A stretch of DNA of 42,109 bases from Lachnoclostridium sp. An14 (GCF_002160755.1 NZ_NFLE01000036.1:1-42109); one strand, 5' to 3'. Shown: positions 14,150 through 22,774, numbered from the stretch's first letter. The notes: generated by a model from the letters alone, not told the origin. Numbers and translations: made by a program.

Positions 14150-14497
14150 CTAACACTCCACAATCACAGACAGCTTTTTCAAAAGATCGGACAAGGGCCC
14201 CCACAGCTTTTCATAGTCCCGTTGCAGCCCTTTGATTTCCTCGGGATAAATGCCGCCGTAGGTGTTGGCCTGGATTGCCACTTGATTTAGGTTGTTGGAG
14301 CACCGCCGCTGGAGCGATACCAGCTCCCGGACGGGGGACAGGTCAACATGGAGCACATAGCCGTTTAGGGCCATTTTCCGCATATAGGCCCCCATGTTGC
14401 GGATGCCTGCCTCGGCCATGCGCTCCCGTATGAGCGCCTGCTCCTCCTCCGATACCATCACATGAAGATGGACGGGACGGCGGCGTTTCTTTGTCAT
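14150..14497 (-). CDS. MobC-like relaxosome protein (ICE)
   Basis: 115 residues. A basic ribbon-helix-helix-like N-terminus (KKRRRPVHLHVMVSEEEQAL), then RMAEAGIRNMGAYMRKMALNG and the family hallmark NNLNQVAIQANTYG. MobC proteins help the relaxase open oriT. The ATG overlaps the stop of the 54-residue gene upstream (ATGA at 14494-14497). Confidence 0.9.
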   Translation of the reverse strand: MTKKRRRPVHLHVMVSEEEQALIRERMAEAGIRNMGAYMRKMALNGYVLHVDLSPVRELVSLQRRCSNNLNQVAIQANTYGGIYPEEIKGLQRDYEKLWGPLSDLLKKLSVIVEC

Positions 14498-14658
14498 CGT
14501 TCCTCCCGTTCCAGGCTCCGGCTGGCCCGGGGCGGCTCCTTTACCTTGTCCAACGGCTTTTCCCGTTCTGGGGGCCTTTTCGGGATCGGGGCGTGAAATT
14601 CCCGGTACAGCCGCAGGGCCTCCTGGTCGGCAAGTTCCTGTTCCCGTTTTTTCTCCAT
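14494..14658 (-). CDS. 54-residue charged protein upstream of MobC
   Basis: Too short for routine gene lists but well supported: TAGGAGG is 8 nt before ATG 14658, and its TGA overlaps the MobC ATG. It begins MEKKREQELADQEALRLYRE and is almost all Lys, Arg, Glu and Pro with no membrane segment. It is likely unfolded or helical and coupled to MobC; function unknown. Confidence 0.75.
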   Translation of the reverse strand: MEKKREQELADQEALRLYREFHAPIPKRPPEREKPLDKVKEPPRASRSLEREER

Positions 14659-14670
14659 CGCGCAGTCCTC

Positions 14671-15279
14671 CTATCTGTCGCCCCGGCTGGGGCTTTTCTT
14701 TTCCGGCGCATCCGGGGCCCGGTGTTCCCGGGCCTTGCGTCCGGCCTCTTTCATCTGCCGGGCAATCGGCGGTTTCTTTGCCGCACCCCGCTCTGGCACA
14801 GGCTCACGGCCCACGGGATTGTCATGGGCGGGCCTCAGCTCATAATCGGCCATCTGTTTTTCTGTCAGCGGGTGGAGATACCACAGCTCGCCCCATGCCC
14901 GGAATGACTCGCCCTCCACCGGCTGGCGGGCGTTGTAGTTGAGATGGGCCACAGGCAGGTTGTCCTTCGGGCGGGGATAGGTAGCTATATCCACGGGCCG
15001 CTGGGTAGAGTAATACTTGAAAAAATCCGGGCCGGAAGTCTCCAGCCGGGAAACGCCATACTGCTTTTCATGGCTGAACACACGGCGGTTGTAGTCCCCA
15101 ATGGCCTCACATTCCTCATTGAAGTAATGGCCCCAGTAGTAGTCCCGTTTCCCGTCCTCCTGGGTAAACTGCCAGGTCACAAAGGGATTAGGGGCCTTGA
15201 AGTTTTCCCCCATCGCAAAGCCCCGGCCATTGTCAAACAGTACGGACTGCTGGATCACATAGCCTTGATTTTCTTCCAA
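14671..15279 (-). CDS. Conserved ICE protein, unknown function
   Basis: 202 residues from TTG 15279, 8 nt after AAGGAGG. Distinctive motifs are YVIQQSVLFDNGRGFAMGEN, FVTWQFTQEDGKRDYYWGHY, YYSTQRPVDIATYP and a basic C-terminal tail. Proteins with the same opening (QSVxFDNGRGFAxxEN, then FVTWQF...DYYWGHY) recur in clostridial conjugative elements next to MobC; I know no proven role and note a loose resemblance to anti-restriction-associated ICE proteins. It is in the mobC operon, so a role in DNA processing or entry is plausible. Confidence 0.75.
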   Translation of the reverse strand: MEENQGYVIQQSVLFDNGRGFAMGENFKAPNPFVTWQFTQEDGKRDYYWGHYFNEECEAIGDYNRRVFSHEKQYGVSRLETSGPDFFKYYSTQRPVDIATYPRPKDNLPVAHLNYNARQPVEGESFRAWGELWYLHPLTEKQMADYELRPAHDNPVGREPVPERGAAKKPPIARQMKEAGRKAREHRAPDAPEKKSPSRGDR

Positions 15280-15303
15280 AACAGCACCTCCTTAAAAACT
15301 GGC

Positions 15304-15327
15304 ACTTCGGGACAAATTGTCCCAAAG
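15304..15327. repeat. ICE palindrome copy 7
   Basis: GGGACA-AAT-TGTCCC, 10 bp upstream of the AAGGAGG of the 202-residue gene. The rest of 15328-15442 shows no clear gene. Confidence 0.85.
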
Positions 15328-15442
15328 TCCCACAGCGTAAATGTTGACAGCATCCGGGTCAAAACGGGGCAGGCCATAGTCTGATACGGCCCACCCTAAA
15401 ACGGGCCCCGGAAAGCCTTGCTACAAGCGGGTTTTAAGGGGC

Positions 15443-15811
15443 CTAATTGTCAACAGACCAGCCCCGCTTTTTCCGCATATATTCCCTCTGCTGGCGGCGG
15501 TGGGCTTTCTTTGCACAGACCGCCGAGCAGTACGCCTGCCGCCGATCCGGGGGAACGGGCCCGCCACAGATGGGGCAGGGCTTGAAATCCGGCCTGGGCC
15601 CCTCGGTCAAGAGGGCCGCCTCCAGCGCCGGGGCAAGGGGCAGAACGGCCTCCCGGAAGTAGCGGCAGAACGCACCCGTCCAGCATTTCACGAACATATA
15701 GCACTCACAGTCCAGCGGCAGGCACCCGCACTCCCGGTCATAGTTGGCGCACCACTTTACCACAAGGGCGCGGATGGCCGCCTTTTCCTCCCGGGTAAGC
15801 TCGCGGGACAT
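15443..15811 (-). CDS. Cysteine-rich VLP-domain protein (ICE copy)
   Basis: 122 residues starting MSRELTREEKAAIRALVVKW. Eleven or so cysteines: an N-terminal cluster (CANYDRECGCLPLDCECYMF), the FREAVLPL motif that names the family, and a C-terminal zinc knuckle (CPICGG, CSAVCAKKAHRRQQREYMRK) with a basic tail. Typical of clostridial mobile elements; role unknown, probably nucleic-acid binding. The inner element has its own paralogue at 28425-28811. Confidence 0.88.
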   Translation of the reverse strand: MSRELTREEKAAIRALVVKWCANYDRECGCLPLDCECYMFVKCWTGAFCRYFREAVLPLAPALEAALLTEGPRPDFKPCPICGGPVPPDRRQAYCSAVCAKKAHRRQQREYMRKKRGWSVDN

Positions 15812-15815
15812 GGCC

Positions 15816-15992
15816 TCACCTCCCGCCAGCCGGGGCCTTCAGAAGTTCCCGGTAGCAGGAGACACAGCCGATGCCCCGCCAGTAGGGACACCCGGAGCAC
15901 CGGGAGCCCCTGGGCGGTTGTTCGGCGGAGGGGGACTGCTGGCGCGGGGGCCGTTTCATCATTTTCTCAAAGGGATTGTTGGTAAAGTTCAT
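15816..15992 (-). CDS. 58-residue Cys-rich small ICE protein
   Basis: Begins MNFTNNPFEKMMKRPPRQQS and holds a compact cysteine knuckle, CSGCPYWRGIGCVSCYRELL. The ATG overlaps the stop of the DUF4366 gene (ATGA at 15989-15992), and its own GGGAGGTGA stop region serves as ribosome site of the next gene. Such tightly coupled small zinc-knuckle proteins recur at this place in clostridial ICEs; no function is known. Confidence 0.78.
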   Translation of the reverse strand: MNFTNNPFEKMMKRPPRQQSPSAEQPPRGSRCSGCPYWRGIGCVSCYRELLKAPAGGR

Positions 15993-16777
15993 TCGTCAGC
16001 CCCCTCTCCGTCATCATCCTCCTCATCCCAGGGCGGCCCGTCCTCCTCGTCACCGTAGCCTTCCGGCCCGTCATAGTCCGGGAGTTCCCCGCCGTAGTCC
16101 TCCTCGGGTTCGGCGGCCTTTTCATGTTTCGGGCGGTAAATCTTAAAGTACCAGCCAGCCCCGCCGCCGATCACCGCCACGGCCAGCACCAAAAGGAGCA
16201 TCCCCGGATTGCCGCCCGTTTCCGGCTTTTCCTCCTCCGGGGCGGGCTCCCCGGTTTCCTCCGTTTCCGCAGGCTCCGGCTCCGCGCCCGCGCACTCGGT
16301 CATATTGACCGCGCAGACCGGGCAATCCGTATTGACAGCCCCCGCCGCGCATTTTTCCGCGCAGGAGCAGGCGGCCAGCTCCACCCCGGCGGCCTCCGCA
16401 GCCGCCAGCAGGTCGGCCTCGTCCACCATGTTCAGAAAGTATGTTTCGTACTGTTCGCCTTCCTCGTCCACGGGCTTGTCATAGTCAATGACGATATAAA
16501 AAGTGTTTCCGCCGCTGGTCTGCACCGTGATAAACTGCTTGTTGGTGTGCTCGTCATAGAGCAGATCGCGGGTAACAAGGTTGCCTTTCTCCGAAAAGCC
16601 CTCGCCCGGTTCGATAGTGGGCTCCGGCTCCGGGGCCGTGGTTTCCTCCGTCATAGTGGGATCGCCGTAGTCCTCGCCCTCGCCGCCGTCCGCGTAAGCA
16701 AAAGCCGGGACAGCCGAAAATCCGCATAAAAGAACGGCGGCACAAAGCGCCGCCGCCATAGACCTCCATCGTCTCAT
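15989..16777 (-). CDS. CD1107-family/DUF4366 surface protein
   Basis: 262 residues. A signal peptide (about 1-27, ending AVPAFAYA), a DUF4366-like folded part (about 60-160, with FITVQTSGGNTFYIVIDYDK and YETYFLNMVDEADLL, then a cysteine-rich patch), one membrane span near residues 193-212 (MLLLVLAVAVIGGGAGWYF) and a long Asp/Glu/Gly tail inside the cell. Members are found in the transfer region of Tn1549-like elements, where they are thought to contribute to the cell-surface part of the transfer apparatus. It is coupled with the DUF4315 gene upstream and the 58-residue gene downstream. Confidence 0.88.
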   Translation of the reverse strand: MRRWRSMAAALCAAVLLCGFSAVPAFAYADGGEGEDYGDPTMTEETTAPEPEPTIEPGEGFSEKGNLVTRDLLYDEHTNKQFITVQTSGGNTFYIVIDYDKPVDEEGEQYETYFLNMVDEADLLAAAEAAGVELAACSCAEKCAAGAVNTDCPVCAVNMTECAGAEPEPAETEETGEPAPEEEKPETGGNPGMLLLVLAVAVIGGGAGWYFKIYRPKHEKAAEPEEDYGGELPDYDGPEGYGDEEDGPPWDEEDDDGEGADE

Positions 16778-16779
16778 AT

Positions 16780-17034
16780 TCAGTTTTCCTCCTTTCCTTC
16801 GGCCCCGGACTTCGGGACAAATTGTCCCAAAGCTCCATCGCCTTTCAGCTTTTCAAACAGGAGCGGGAGCTCCGCCAGGGGGATGCTCATACCCCGCACA
16901 ATATCCACGATCTCGCTGTTTTCCGCCTCCAGCTTTTTCTGCTCCAGCTCCTTGAGCCGGGCCTGCTGTTCGCTGATTTTGGCCTTGACCTTATCAATCT
17001 CGGCCTGGATTTTCGCACTTTTTGCCGTTGCCAT
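16780..17034 (-). CDS. DUF4315-family coiled-coil protein
   Basis: 84 residues: a coiled coil (ISEQQARLKELEQKKLEAEN) followed by EIVDIVRGMSIPLAELPLLF, the DUF4315 pattern. The C-terminal residues LGQFVPKS are encoded by an ICE palindrome copy (16809-16833), so the palindrome has become part of the protein. It is conserved between the NlpC/P60 hydrolase gene and the DUF4366 gene in this ICE family; function unknown. Confidence 0.87.
   Translation of the reverse strand: MATAKSAKIQAEIDKVKAKISEQQARLKELEQKKLEAENSEIVDIVRGMSIPLAELPLLFEKLKGDGALGQFVPKSGAEGKEEN
16809..16833. repeat. ICE palindrome copy 8 (inside coding sequence)
   Basis: GGGACA-AAT-TGTCCC within the 3' end of the DUF4315 gene; read as LGQFVPKS. 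Confidence 0.85.
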
Positions 17035-17047
17035 AGATAACCTCCAA

Positions 17048-18709
17048 TCATGGTAAACGCCCGTAGGCGTAGAAATGAGACTGCCAGTAGCTCGTATTTA
17101 GGTTTGCGTAGCCGATGGGATCTCCACAGTGGAGCATCCGCCCGTCTCCCACATAAATCCCACAGTGGCTCACGCCCGGCGTGTCATAAGTGCCCTTGAA
17201 AAAGACCAGATCGCCGGGTTTCGGACTGCTGGTCGGCGTGCAGATGTTATAGAGCCCCTGGGCCCCCAGGCGGCCCACATTCCAGCCGGAGTGATTGATC
17301 ACCCAGGACACATAGCCGGAGCAGTCAAAGGAAGTGGACGGGCTGGAGCCGCCCCACACATAGGGATAGCCGATGTATTTCTGCGCCTCGGAGAGCATGG
17401 CGGCAAAGGTTTCATCGTCCAGATATTCCCCGGGCACTTCGTAGCCCTCCGGCGTTTCGGTGTACTTTCCCACATACTCGGAGCCGGGGAACAAATCGGG
17501 ACGGTTTCCCAGCGTTGCCATGTAGATGGCGTACCGGGACATCTGATCCTCGCTCAACACATAGACGGGCAGATGGGACAGATTTTTGTTTTCCAGCGTC
17601 ACATAGCAGATGTAGTAATTGTAGGGGACTTCCACATCGTAATCGTTGCCCTCGCTGTCGGTGCGGGTTTCCGTCCGGTAGCGTACCTCCACCACCACTT
17701 CCTCGGTCAGAATGTACTGGCGGTCAAAGAGCATTTGCAGGGAGCCCTCCACCTGGTCAAGCGTCCACTGCCCTTCATGGAGCGAACACAAAAGGGACAA
17801 CAGTACATAGGGATCGTGTTCAATCTCGTCCAGGTCAAAATGGTACTCATCATAATCGTGGGTGCTTTCATAGCTGTCCAGATAGCCGGAAAGCTCCGCC
17901 TCCAAGTCACAGTAGGCGGCCTCCGCCCCCAGCAGATCCCCATCCTCGCAAGGGTAAGTGCTGGCACCCACCGCGCCGATGGTGCTGTTCCCCAGTGTGA
18001 CAAGGGAGGACGAGCAGGACTGCATCACCAGCACAAGCAGGACGCAGGCCAGGGCCAGCAGACAGCCCACGGGATGGCGTTTGACAAAGCCCACCGCCCG
18101 GGCCGCCAGCTTTTCCGTAGTTACAGCCGTTTTCCCGGCGGCCTGGGCTCCGTGTTTGGCGGCCTCCTTTGCCTGCTTTTGATACCGCCTGCGGAGCCGC
18201 CGTTTCTGCCAGTAGCGGGACAGGGCATTTTTAGAAAGCTCCGGGTGCTCCTGGGCGGCGGTGTGGAAATGATAGTCCGCCGTGGCCTTGATATATTTGG
18301 ACTCGGCCCGCCGGACAGCCTTTGCCGGGTGCTCCCGGATTTTCCGTCTCACATACCGGGAGCCATGCCGCAGGACGGCCTCGCCCACAAGCTCGGAGCG
18401 GTGGCCCCCTTCGATGCCCACATTTTCGTGCTCGTTTTCATAAATCTTGCCATGCACAAAGCCGTGGACGGAGCCGCTGGCCACCCGGCCCACACGCTTG
18501 ACCGGGCCCGGCTTTTTCGGCGGTTTCTGTTTTGCCAGCTTTTCTTTGGCGGCCTCCAGCTTTTCCCCGCGCTTTTCCATGCGGAGCTTGGACGCCGCCG
18601 CCTGTTCCTGCTGGCTTTTCTGCCGGAATTTTGATTTTGGGGACTTTGGGACACTTTGTCCCGAAGTGCCCCCGGCGTTTCCTGCGCCGTTATTCGGTTT
18701 TCGTTTCAT
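17048..18709 (-). CDS. CD1108-family NlpC/P60 cell-wall hydrolase of the transfer apparatus
   Basis: 553 residues. A basic, probably cytoplasmic N-terminus (1-205), a membrane span near 212-232 (GCLLALACVLLVLVMQSC), an extracellular region, and a C-terminal NlpC/P60 domain from about 440: YIGYPYVWGGSSPSTSFDCS with the catalytic cysteine in FDCSGYV and histidine in VSHCGIYVG. Such enzymes open peptidoglycan for the conjugation channel. Residues GQSVPKS near position 16 come from a palindrome copy (18643-18667). The gene overlaps the VirB4 end by 20 nt. Confidence 0.92.
   Translation of the reverse strand: MKRKPNNGAGNAGGTSGQSVPKSPKSKFRQKSQQEQAAASKLRMEKRGEKLEAAKEKLAKQKPPKKPGPVKRVGRVASGSVHGFVHGKIYENEHENVGIEGGHRSELVGEAVLRHGSRYVRRKIREHPAKAVRRAESKYIKATADYHFHTAAQEHPELSKNALSRYWQKRRLRRRYQKQAKEAAKHGAQAAGKTAVTTEKLAARAVGFVKRHPVGCLLALACVLLVLVMQSCSSSLVTLGNSTIGAVGASTYPCEDGDLLGAEAAYCDLEAELSGYLDSYESTHDYDEYHFDLDEIEHDPYVLLSLLCSLHEGQWTLDQVEGSLQMLFDRQYILTEEVVVEVRYRTETRTDSEGNDYDVEVPYNYYICYVTLENKNLSHLPVYVLSEDQMSRYAIYMATLGNRPDLFPGSEYVGKYTETPEGYEVPGEYLDDETFAAMLSEAQKYIGYPYVWGGSSPSTSFDCSGYVSWVINHSGWNVGRLGAQGLYNICTPTSSPKPGDLVFFKGTYDTPGVSHCGIYVGDGRMLHCGDPIGYANLNTSYWQSHFYAYGRLP
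18643..18667. repeat. ICE palindrome copy 9 (inside coding sequence)
   Basis: Inverted orientation relative to most copies (TTTGGGACA-CTT-TGTCCCGAA); read as SGQSVPKS in the hydrolase N-terminus. Confidence 0.85.
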
Positions 18710-21056
18710 TCTTCATATCCTCCGGGCGGGTAGTCAGCAGGTCATAGATCTCCCCGCGGGGGAACCGATCCACAAAGGGGATAGTCACATTCCCATAGAA
18801 CAGCAGGCCCTCGCCGGAATTAGAGTGGGTAATGTAGGAAAGCTGATGCTCGGAAATGCCGAGCTGTTTTGCCAAAATAGTCCGGTCACTCTGGGCCTGG
18901 GACAACAGGATCATAAAGTCCGTGTTGTCCAGAATGTTCTCAATCTCCCGGCTGGCCAAAAGGTCTTTCACATTCTGCGTAAGTGCGCTGGGGACACAGC
19001 CTTTTTTGCGGAGCATCTTCCAGACCGCCACAAAGTAGCTGGCGGTCAGCGGATCGCGGAGCAGGACATGGAACTCGTCAAAGTAGCACCAGGTCGCCAC
19101 GCCCTCCCGGAAGTTGGCATCCACCGCCTGGGAGACAAACTCATTTGTGATGTGCATGGCAATCTTGCGGAGGTTTTCTCCCATGTTCTTGAGCACGATG
19201 CACACCACACGCTTGTCGGTTTTCACATTGGTCGGATGGTTAAAGAGATTGAGGGAGCCGGTACAGTAGAGCTCCAGGGCCGTTGCCACACGGCGGGCCT
19301 CCGGCTCCGGCTGGCGCAAGAGCTCCTCATACAAGTCCTGCAACAGCGGCTTTTTTTCTGTGGCAATCCCCAGGGCCTGCTCCCGGTAGACCAGCCGCAC
19401 ACAGCGGTCAATGACGGTTTTTTCAATGGGCTGTAAGCCCTCCTTACCGCCCACCACCAGCTCGCACAGGGACAACAAAAAATCCGCCTTCATGGAAAGC
19501 GGACTCTCCCCAGCGGTCATATTGAGCTCCACATCCATCGGGTTTAAGTGATGGGGGCTGTCCGGGGAAATTTCGATCACCTGGGCCTGGTCGCCCAGTC
19601 TGCGGGCCAGCGGGACATATTCGCCCATCGGATCGACAATCACAATGCGGTCATTCGTGGCGAGAAATACATTTAAGAGCTCCCGTTTCGCCGCAAAGGA
19701 TTTTCCCGAGCCCGTAGAGCCAAGATACAAGCCGTTGGCCGATTTCAGCTTTTTGCGGTCAGCCATGATGACATTGTGGGAAAGGGCGTTCATGCCGTAG
19801 TAGAGGGCCTGCCCGCCCATCCGCAGCTCCCTGGTCATAAAGGGAATGAAAATCGCCGTGGAGCTGGTTGTCATGCCGCGCTGAATTTCCACCTCGTTGT
19901 AGCCGAGGGCCAGCGAGGACACAAAGCCCTGTTCCTGTTGCCAGTCCAGCCGCTTTAAGGAGCAGTTATATTTCTGCGCGATACCGCCCACCGTGAATAC
20001 ATCGTTTTCCAGCCGCTGGCGGGTAGGGGCAAGGTTTACCACCGTAAAGGTCAGCAGGAACATCCGCTCGTTGCGGGACTGCAGGTCAGCCAAAAGCTCC
20101 GCCGCGTCCTTGCTGAATGTAATGAGGTCAGGCGGGAGGATGTCGGGATCGTACCCGGCCCGGACAGCTTTTCGCTGTTCCTCCACCTTCATTTTGCCAA
20201 TGTCCGAGATTTTCCCCTTAATGGTCTTGATGGCCTTTAACTGATCCACCGTCTGAATATGGAGCGTGACTGTCATTTCCGCATCCAGCTCCAAAATCTC
20301 CGCAAGGAGCTTATCCGAGAGCTCGGACGCTAAAATCTGTAAGTAGGACACCGCGCCCCAATACTGGCCGATGCGGAACGAGCGGGACTGCCGAAAGTCA
20401 AAGCTGTCCGGGGCGATAAAGTCCTTCGTCCCCAGCCCCGTCTGCGGGATGTCATTCCATGAAAAGCGGAACGGCTCCCGGCTCCCCGGGTGCATCTGCC
20501 CATAGAGCAGGGCCAGCCGCGCCCGCCCGTCCATCGGCTCGGAGGGAACGCCCAGCCGCTTGAAGTTTCCCATTACATCGGCCTCCACACGCTCCAGGCG
20601 GGGGCGGGCCTCCGCGATCCCCTCGGCGGGTATGCCGAAAGTGATATATTTAGAGCGTTCAATGCCGTTGTTGCTTTTCGCAATCTGATTTTTCAGCATC
20701 CCGGTAAATTCCTCCCGGACGCTGTTAAAGGCATCGTCCGCCTGGGGGATGTTGACCTTGTAGCGGCTCCGGGAATGGGAGCGGCGGTTGATAAAGGAAA
20801 GCTGGAACGGCAGGGAGCTGTCAAAATAATTGAGGAATGAGCTCCAGCCGCCGAAAATCGCCGTCTGATCCTCGGTGCTTGCCACGGAATAATTGATGTC
20901 CTCGTATTCCACGGTTTTCGTGTAGAGCCCGCCGGGGAGCTTGCACACCCCGTCCGGGTGCATCGCCAGATAGGGGATCGTCTGCTGGACGGACAGGGCC
21001 GCCCGGCTGTTACCCCTTCCGGGGCTGTTTTTGCTTTTTGCCTTTCGCAATCGCAT
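18690..21056 (-). CDS. VirB4-like conjugation ATPase (CD1110 family)
   Basis: 788 residues. The N-terminal VirB4 domain is followed by a RecA-like ATPase core with Walker A LGSTGSGKS (about 445-453), DRIVIVDPMGEY after it, and the Walker B-like region WCYFDEFHVLLRDP (about 650) plus an arginine-rich sensor (SALTQNVKDLLASREIENIL). VirB4 proteins power assembly of and transport through the type IV channel. The gene overlaps the PrgI gene at 21010-21056, an order typical of Tn1549-like elements. Confidence 0.95.
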   Translation of the reverse strand: MRLRKAKSKNSPGRGNSRAALSVQQTIPYLAMHPDGVCKLPGGLYTKTVEYEDINYSVASTEDQTAIFGGWSSFLNYFDSSLPFQLSFINRRSHSRSRYKVNIPQADDAFNSVREEFTGMLKNQIAKSNNGIERSKYITFGIPAEGIAEARPRLERVEADVMGNFKRLGVPSEPMDGRARLALLYGQMHPGSREPFRFSWNDIPQTGLGTKDFIAPDSFDFRQSRSFRIGQYWGAVSYLQILASELSDKLLAEILELDAEMTVTLHIQTVDQLKAIKTIKGKISDIGKMKVEEQRKAVRAGYDPDILPPDLITFSKDAAELLADLQSRNERMFLLTFTVVNLAPTRQRLENDVFTVGGIAQKYNCSLKRLDWQQEQGFVSSLALGYNEVEIQRGMTTSSTAIFIPFMTRELRMGGQALYYGMNALSHNVIMADRKKLKSANGLYLGSTGSGKSFAAKRELLNVFLATNDRIVIVDPMGEYVPLARRLGDQAQVIEISPDSPHHLNPMDVELNMTAGESPLSMKADFLLSLCELVVGGKEGLQPIEKTVIDRCVRLVYREQALGIATEKKPLLQDLYEELLRQPEPEARRVATALELYCTGSLNLFNHPTNVKTDKRVVCIVLKNMGENLRKIAMHITNEFVSQAVDANFREGVATWCYFDEFHVLLRDPLTASYFVAVWKMLRKKGCVPSALTQNVKDLLASREIENILDNTDFMILLSQAQSDRTILAKQLGISEHQLSYITHSNSGEGLLFYGNVTIPFVDRFPRGEIYDLLTTRPEDMKNETKTE

Positions 21057-21399
21057 CCTCCTTTCTCACAGCGCCCCGCCCGGTAAACGGGGCATACAGG
21101 TTTTCCGTCTGATAGTGCCGCACCCCGGGCCGCAGGAACTTGGCCCGGAGGATATTTTTTACCACCTTTTCAAAGGGGAGCCCGTCTTTTTCATACATCG
21201 CCAGCAGGAACGCCGGGAGCATGACCGCCAGCATAAGGAACATGGCCCCGGTATTCCCCAGGGGCTCACGGGCCAGCAGATAGGACGGGATGCCGATGGC
21301 CGCCGCGCCGCCAAAGCAGATAAGCTGGCGTTTCGTGAGATTAAAGGCCATCTTCGTTTTGATTTTGGATAAGTCATTAGGGACATTCACATAGGGCAT
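21010..21399 (-). CDS. PrgI-family membrane protein
   Basis: 129 residues from ATG 21399 (GGAGG upstream). It reads MPYVNVPNDLSKIKTKMAFN, LTKRQLICFGGAAAIGIPSY, then a second membrane span (NTGAMFLMLAVMLPAFLLAM) and MYEKDGLPFEKVVKNIL, the pattern of PrgI-family proteins that precede VirB4 in Gram-positive conjugation systems (VirB3 counterpart). The C-terminal basic tail overlaps the VirB4 start. Confidence 0.9.
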   Translation of the reverse strand: MPYVNVPNDLSKIKTKMAFNLTKRQLICFGGAAAIGIPSYLLAREPLGNTGAMFLMLAVMLPAFLLAMYEKDGLPFEKVVKNILRAKFLRPGVRHYQTENLYAPFTGRGAVRKEDAIAKGKKQKQPRKG

Positions 21400-21983
21400 G
21401 AAAAACCTCCTTTCGGCCCTTTGACTTCGGGACAATTTGTCCCAAAGTTCGGGATTGTGCTTTCCACCTCGTTTCCCCACACATCCCAGCCGGGCGGCGT
21501 CTGCCTTGCGAACAGCTCCACCCGGGGAAGATCGCCCATAAGGGCAACGATCTTTTCCCGGGCCTCGTCCGGCTTTTTGCTGTGGGCCTCAATGGGGGAA
21601 ATGATAAACTGGTGGACATTCGCCGCCTGCCGTTTCGGGTGTCCCCTGGTCGCCAGCAGGCAGACCTCCGCATTTCCCCTCGTCCAAAAGCCGAGGCCGT
21701 AAAACCAGCTATCAGCCTTCCGATTTTTCTTCAGCCAGACGAAAGCCACGGACTTATACTGAAAGCCCCACGCTTTAATGAGCCGCAGGGCCTCGGGGAG
21801 CTGGGGGAAAGTCGCCCATAAAAAAAGCGCGCTGTCCGGGGCGGCCAGTTCCGCCACCGGGAGCGCACATAACTCGTCTATTCCCATTGTGGGATAATGA
21901 TGTTCCGCCGCCCCTTGCAGGCCCTTCTGCGCGTAGCGCCAGGGCGGATCGGCGTAAATGATAGAATAATCTCCGATAGTCAG
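21387..21983 (-). CDS. MT-A70-family adenine methyltransferase, probable CTG start
   Basis: The catalytic motif DPPW lies in ADPPWRYAQKGLQGAAEHHY, upstream of the first ATG (21887). The only start that keeps it is CTG 21983, whose CTGA overlaps the TGA of the preceding gene, with AAAGGAG just upstream (198 residues). The rest (SALFLWATFPQLPEALRLIK, AEVCLLATRGHPKR, DLPRVELFARQTPPGWDVWG) is a full MT-A70 domain that methylates adenine N6. The last about 20 residues, including FGTNCPEV, come from a palindrome copy. It may protect transferred DNA from restriction. Confidence 0.85.
   Translation of the reverse strand: MTIGDYSIIYADPPWRYAQKGLQGAAEHHYPTMGIDELCALPVAELAAPDSALFLWATFPQLPEALRLIKAWGFQYKSVAFVWLKKNRKADSWFYGLGFWTRGNAEVCLLATRGHPKRQAANVHQFIISPIEAHSKKPDEAREKIVALMGDLPRVELFARQTPPGWDVWGNEVESTIPNFGTNCPEVKGPKGGFSCPM
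21424..21448. repeat. ICE palindrome copy 10 (inside coding sequence)
   Basis: GGGACA-ATT-TGTCCC near the 3' end of the MT-A70 gene; read there as FGTNCPEV. Confidence 0.85.
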
Positions 21984-22774
21984 ACTCCTTTCTCCCCGGC
22001 CTCCACCGCCGCCCGCGCCATACGGATGCGCTCCGTAGCCGGGGCGTAAAAGGCCGGAGCCGTTTCAAAGCAGATAAAGCGGCGGCCCGCATTGAGGGCG
22101 GCAACGGCGGTTGTGCCGGAGCCCGCGCAGATGTCCGCCACCAGCTCGCCGGGCCGGGTGTAGGTCTTGATGAAATACTCGCACAGCTCCACGGGCTTTT
22201 GTGTGGGATGGATGCCGCCCGTTACCGTGGGGACAAAGAGCACATTCCCCGGATAGCGCCGCCCATCGCTGGACTGGGAGCTCTGCCGCTCAAATTTCCC
22301 ATAGTTCGGGCTGGTGCCGCTGCGGGCATGGACGCGGCTGTACGGCTTGCCGTAAGTAAACTGCGGATTGTAAAGAGGGGCCTTCTGATAAAATACCAGG
22401 ATATTCTCGGACTTTTTCAGCGGGGCCCGGTTTGCATTGAGAAATCCTGTCCCGCGCTCCTTGTACCAGATCCACTCATAGCGGAGCATGGAAAGGTTGG
22501 AGGCCCCCAGCACTTTGTCATAGGGGCACTGTGCAAAGAACAGCACCGCGCCCTCCGGCTTGACAGCCCATTTCACAGCCTCCCACAGCTCGGGGAGCGG
22601 CAGGGGCACATCCCAAAAGTTCCGGGTAGTGCCATAGGGCGGATCGGTAAGGAGCATATCCACCGAATGGCGGGGGAGGGAGCGCAGGCCCTCGATGCCG
22701 TCCAATAAAAACAGCCCCTCCATAGGTTCCTGCAACTTCGGGACACTTTGTCCCAAAGCCGCCTTATCGGTCAT
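21980..22774 (-). CDS. Site-specific DNA adenine methyltransferase (beta-class order)
   Basis: 264 residues from ATG 22774 (AAGGAGG upstream). DPPY motif first (MLLTDPPYGTTRNFWDVPLP), SAM-binding FxGxG-like motif late (DICAGSGTTAVAALNAGR), i.e. the beta-class order, with HPTQKPVELCEYF between them. Residues 5-14 (AALGQSVPKL) are encoded by palindrome copy 11. It overlaps both neighbours (SpoVG-like upstream, MT-A70 downstream), so three genes are translated together. No cognate restriction enzyme is present, so it is an orphan methyltransferase, probably anti-restriction or regulatory. Confidence 0.9.
   Translation of the reverse strand: MTDKAALGQSVPKLQEPMEGLFLLDGIEGLRSLPRHSVDMLLTDPPYGTTRNFWDVPLPLPELWEAVKWAVKPEGAVLFFAQCPYDKVLGASNLSMLRYEWIWYKERGTGFLNANRAPLKKSENILVFYQKAPLYNPQFTYGKPYSRVHARSGTSPNYGKFERQSSQSSDGRRYPGNVLFVPTVTGGIHPTQKPVELCEYFIKTYTRPGELVADICAGSGTTAVAALNAGRRFICFETAPAFYAPATERIRMARAAVEAGEKGV
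22735..22758. repeat. ICE palindrome copy 11 (inside coding sequence)
   Basis: GGGACA-CTT-TGTCCC in the first codons of the DNA methyltransferase gene. Confidence 0.85.

Noticed and set aside
12779-18634. Many long plus-strand open frames opposite the transfer genes
   Set aside because: They are antisense shadows produced by GC-rich codon use in the minus-strand genes, with low-complexity translations and no ribosome sites.
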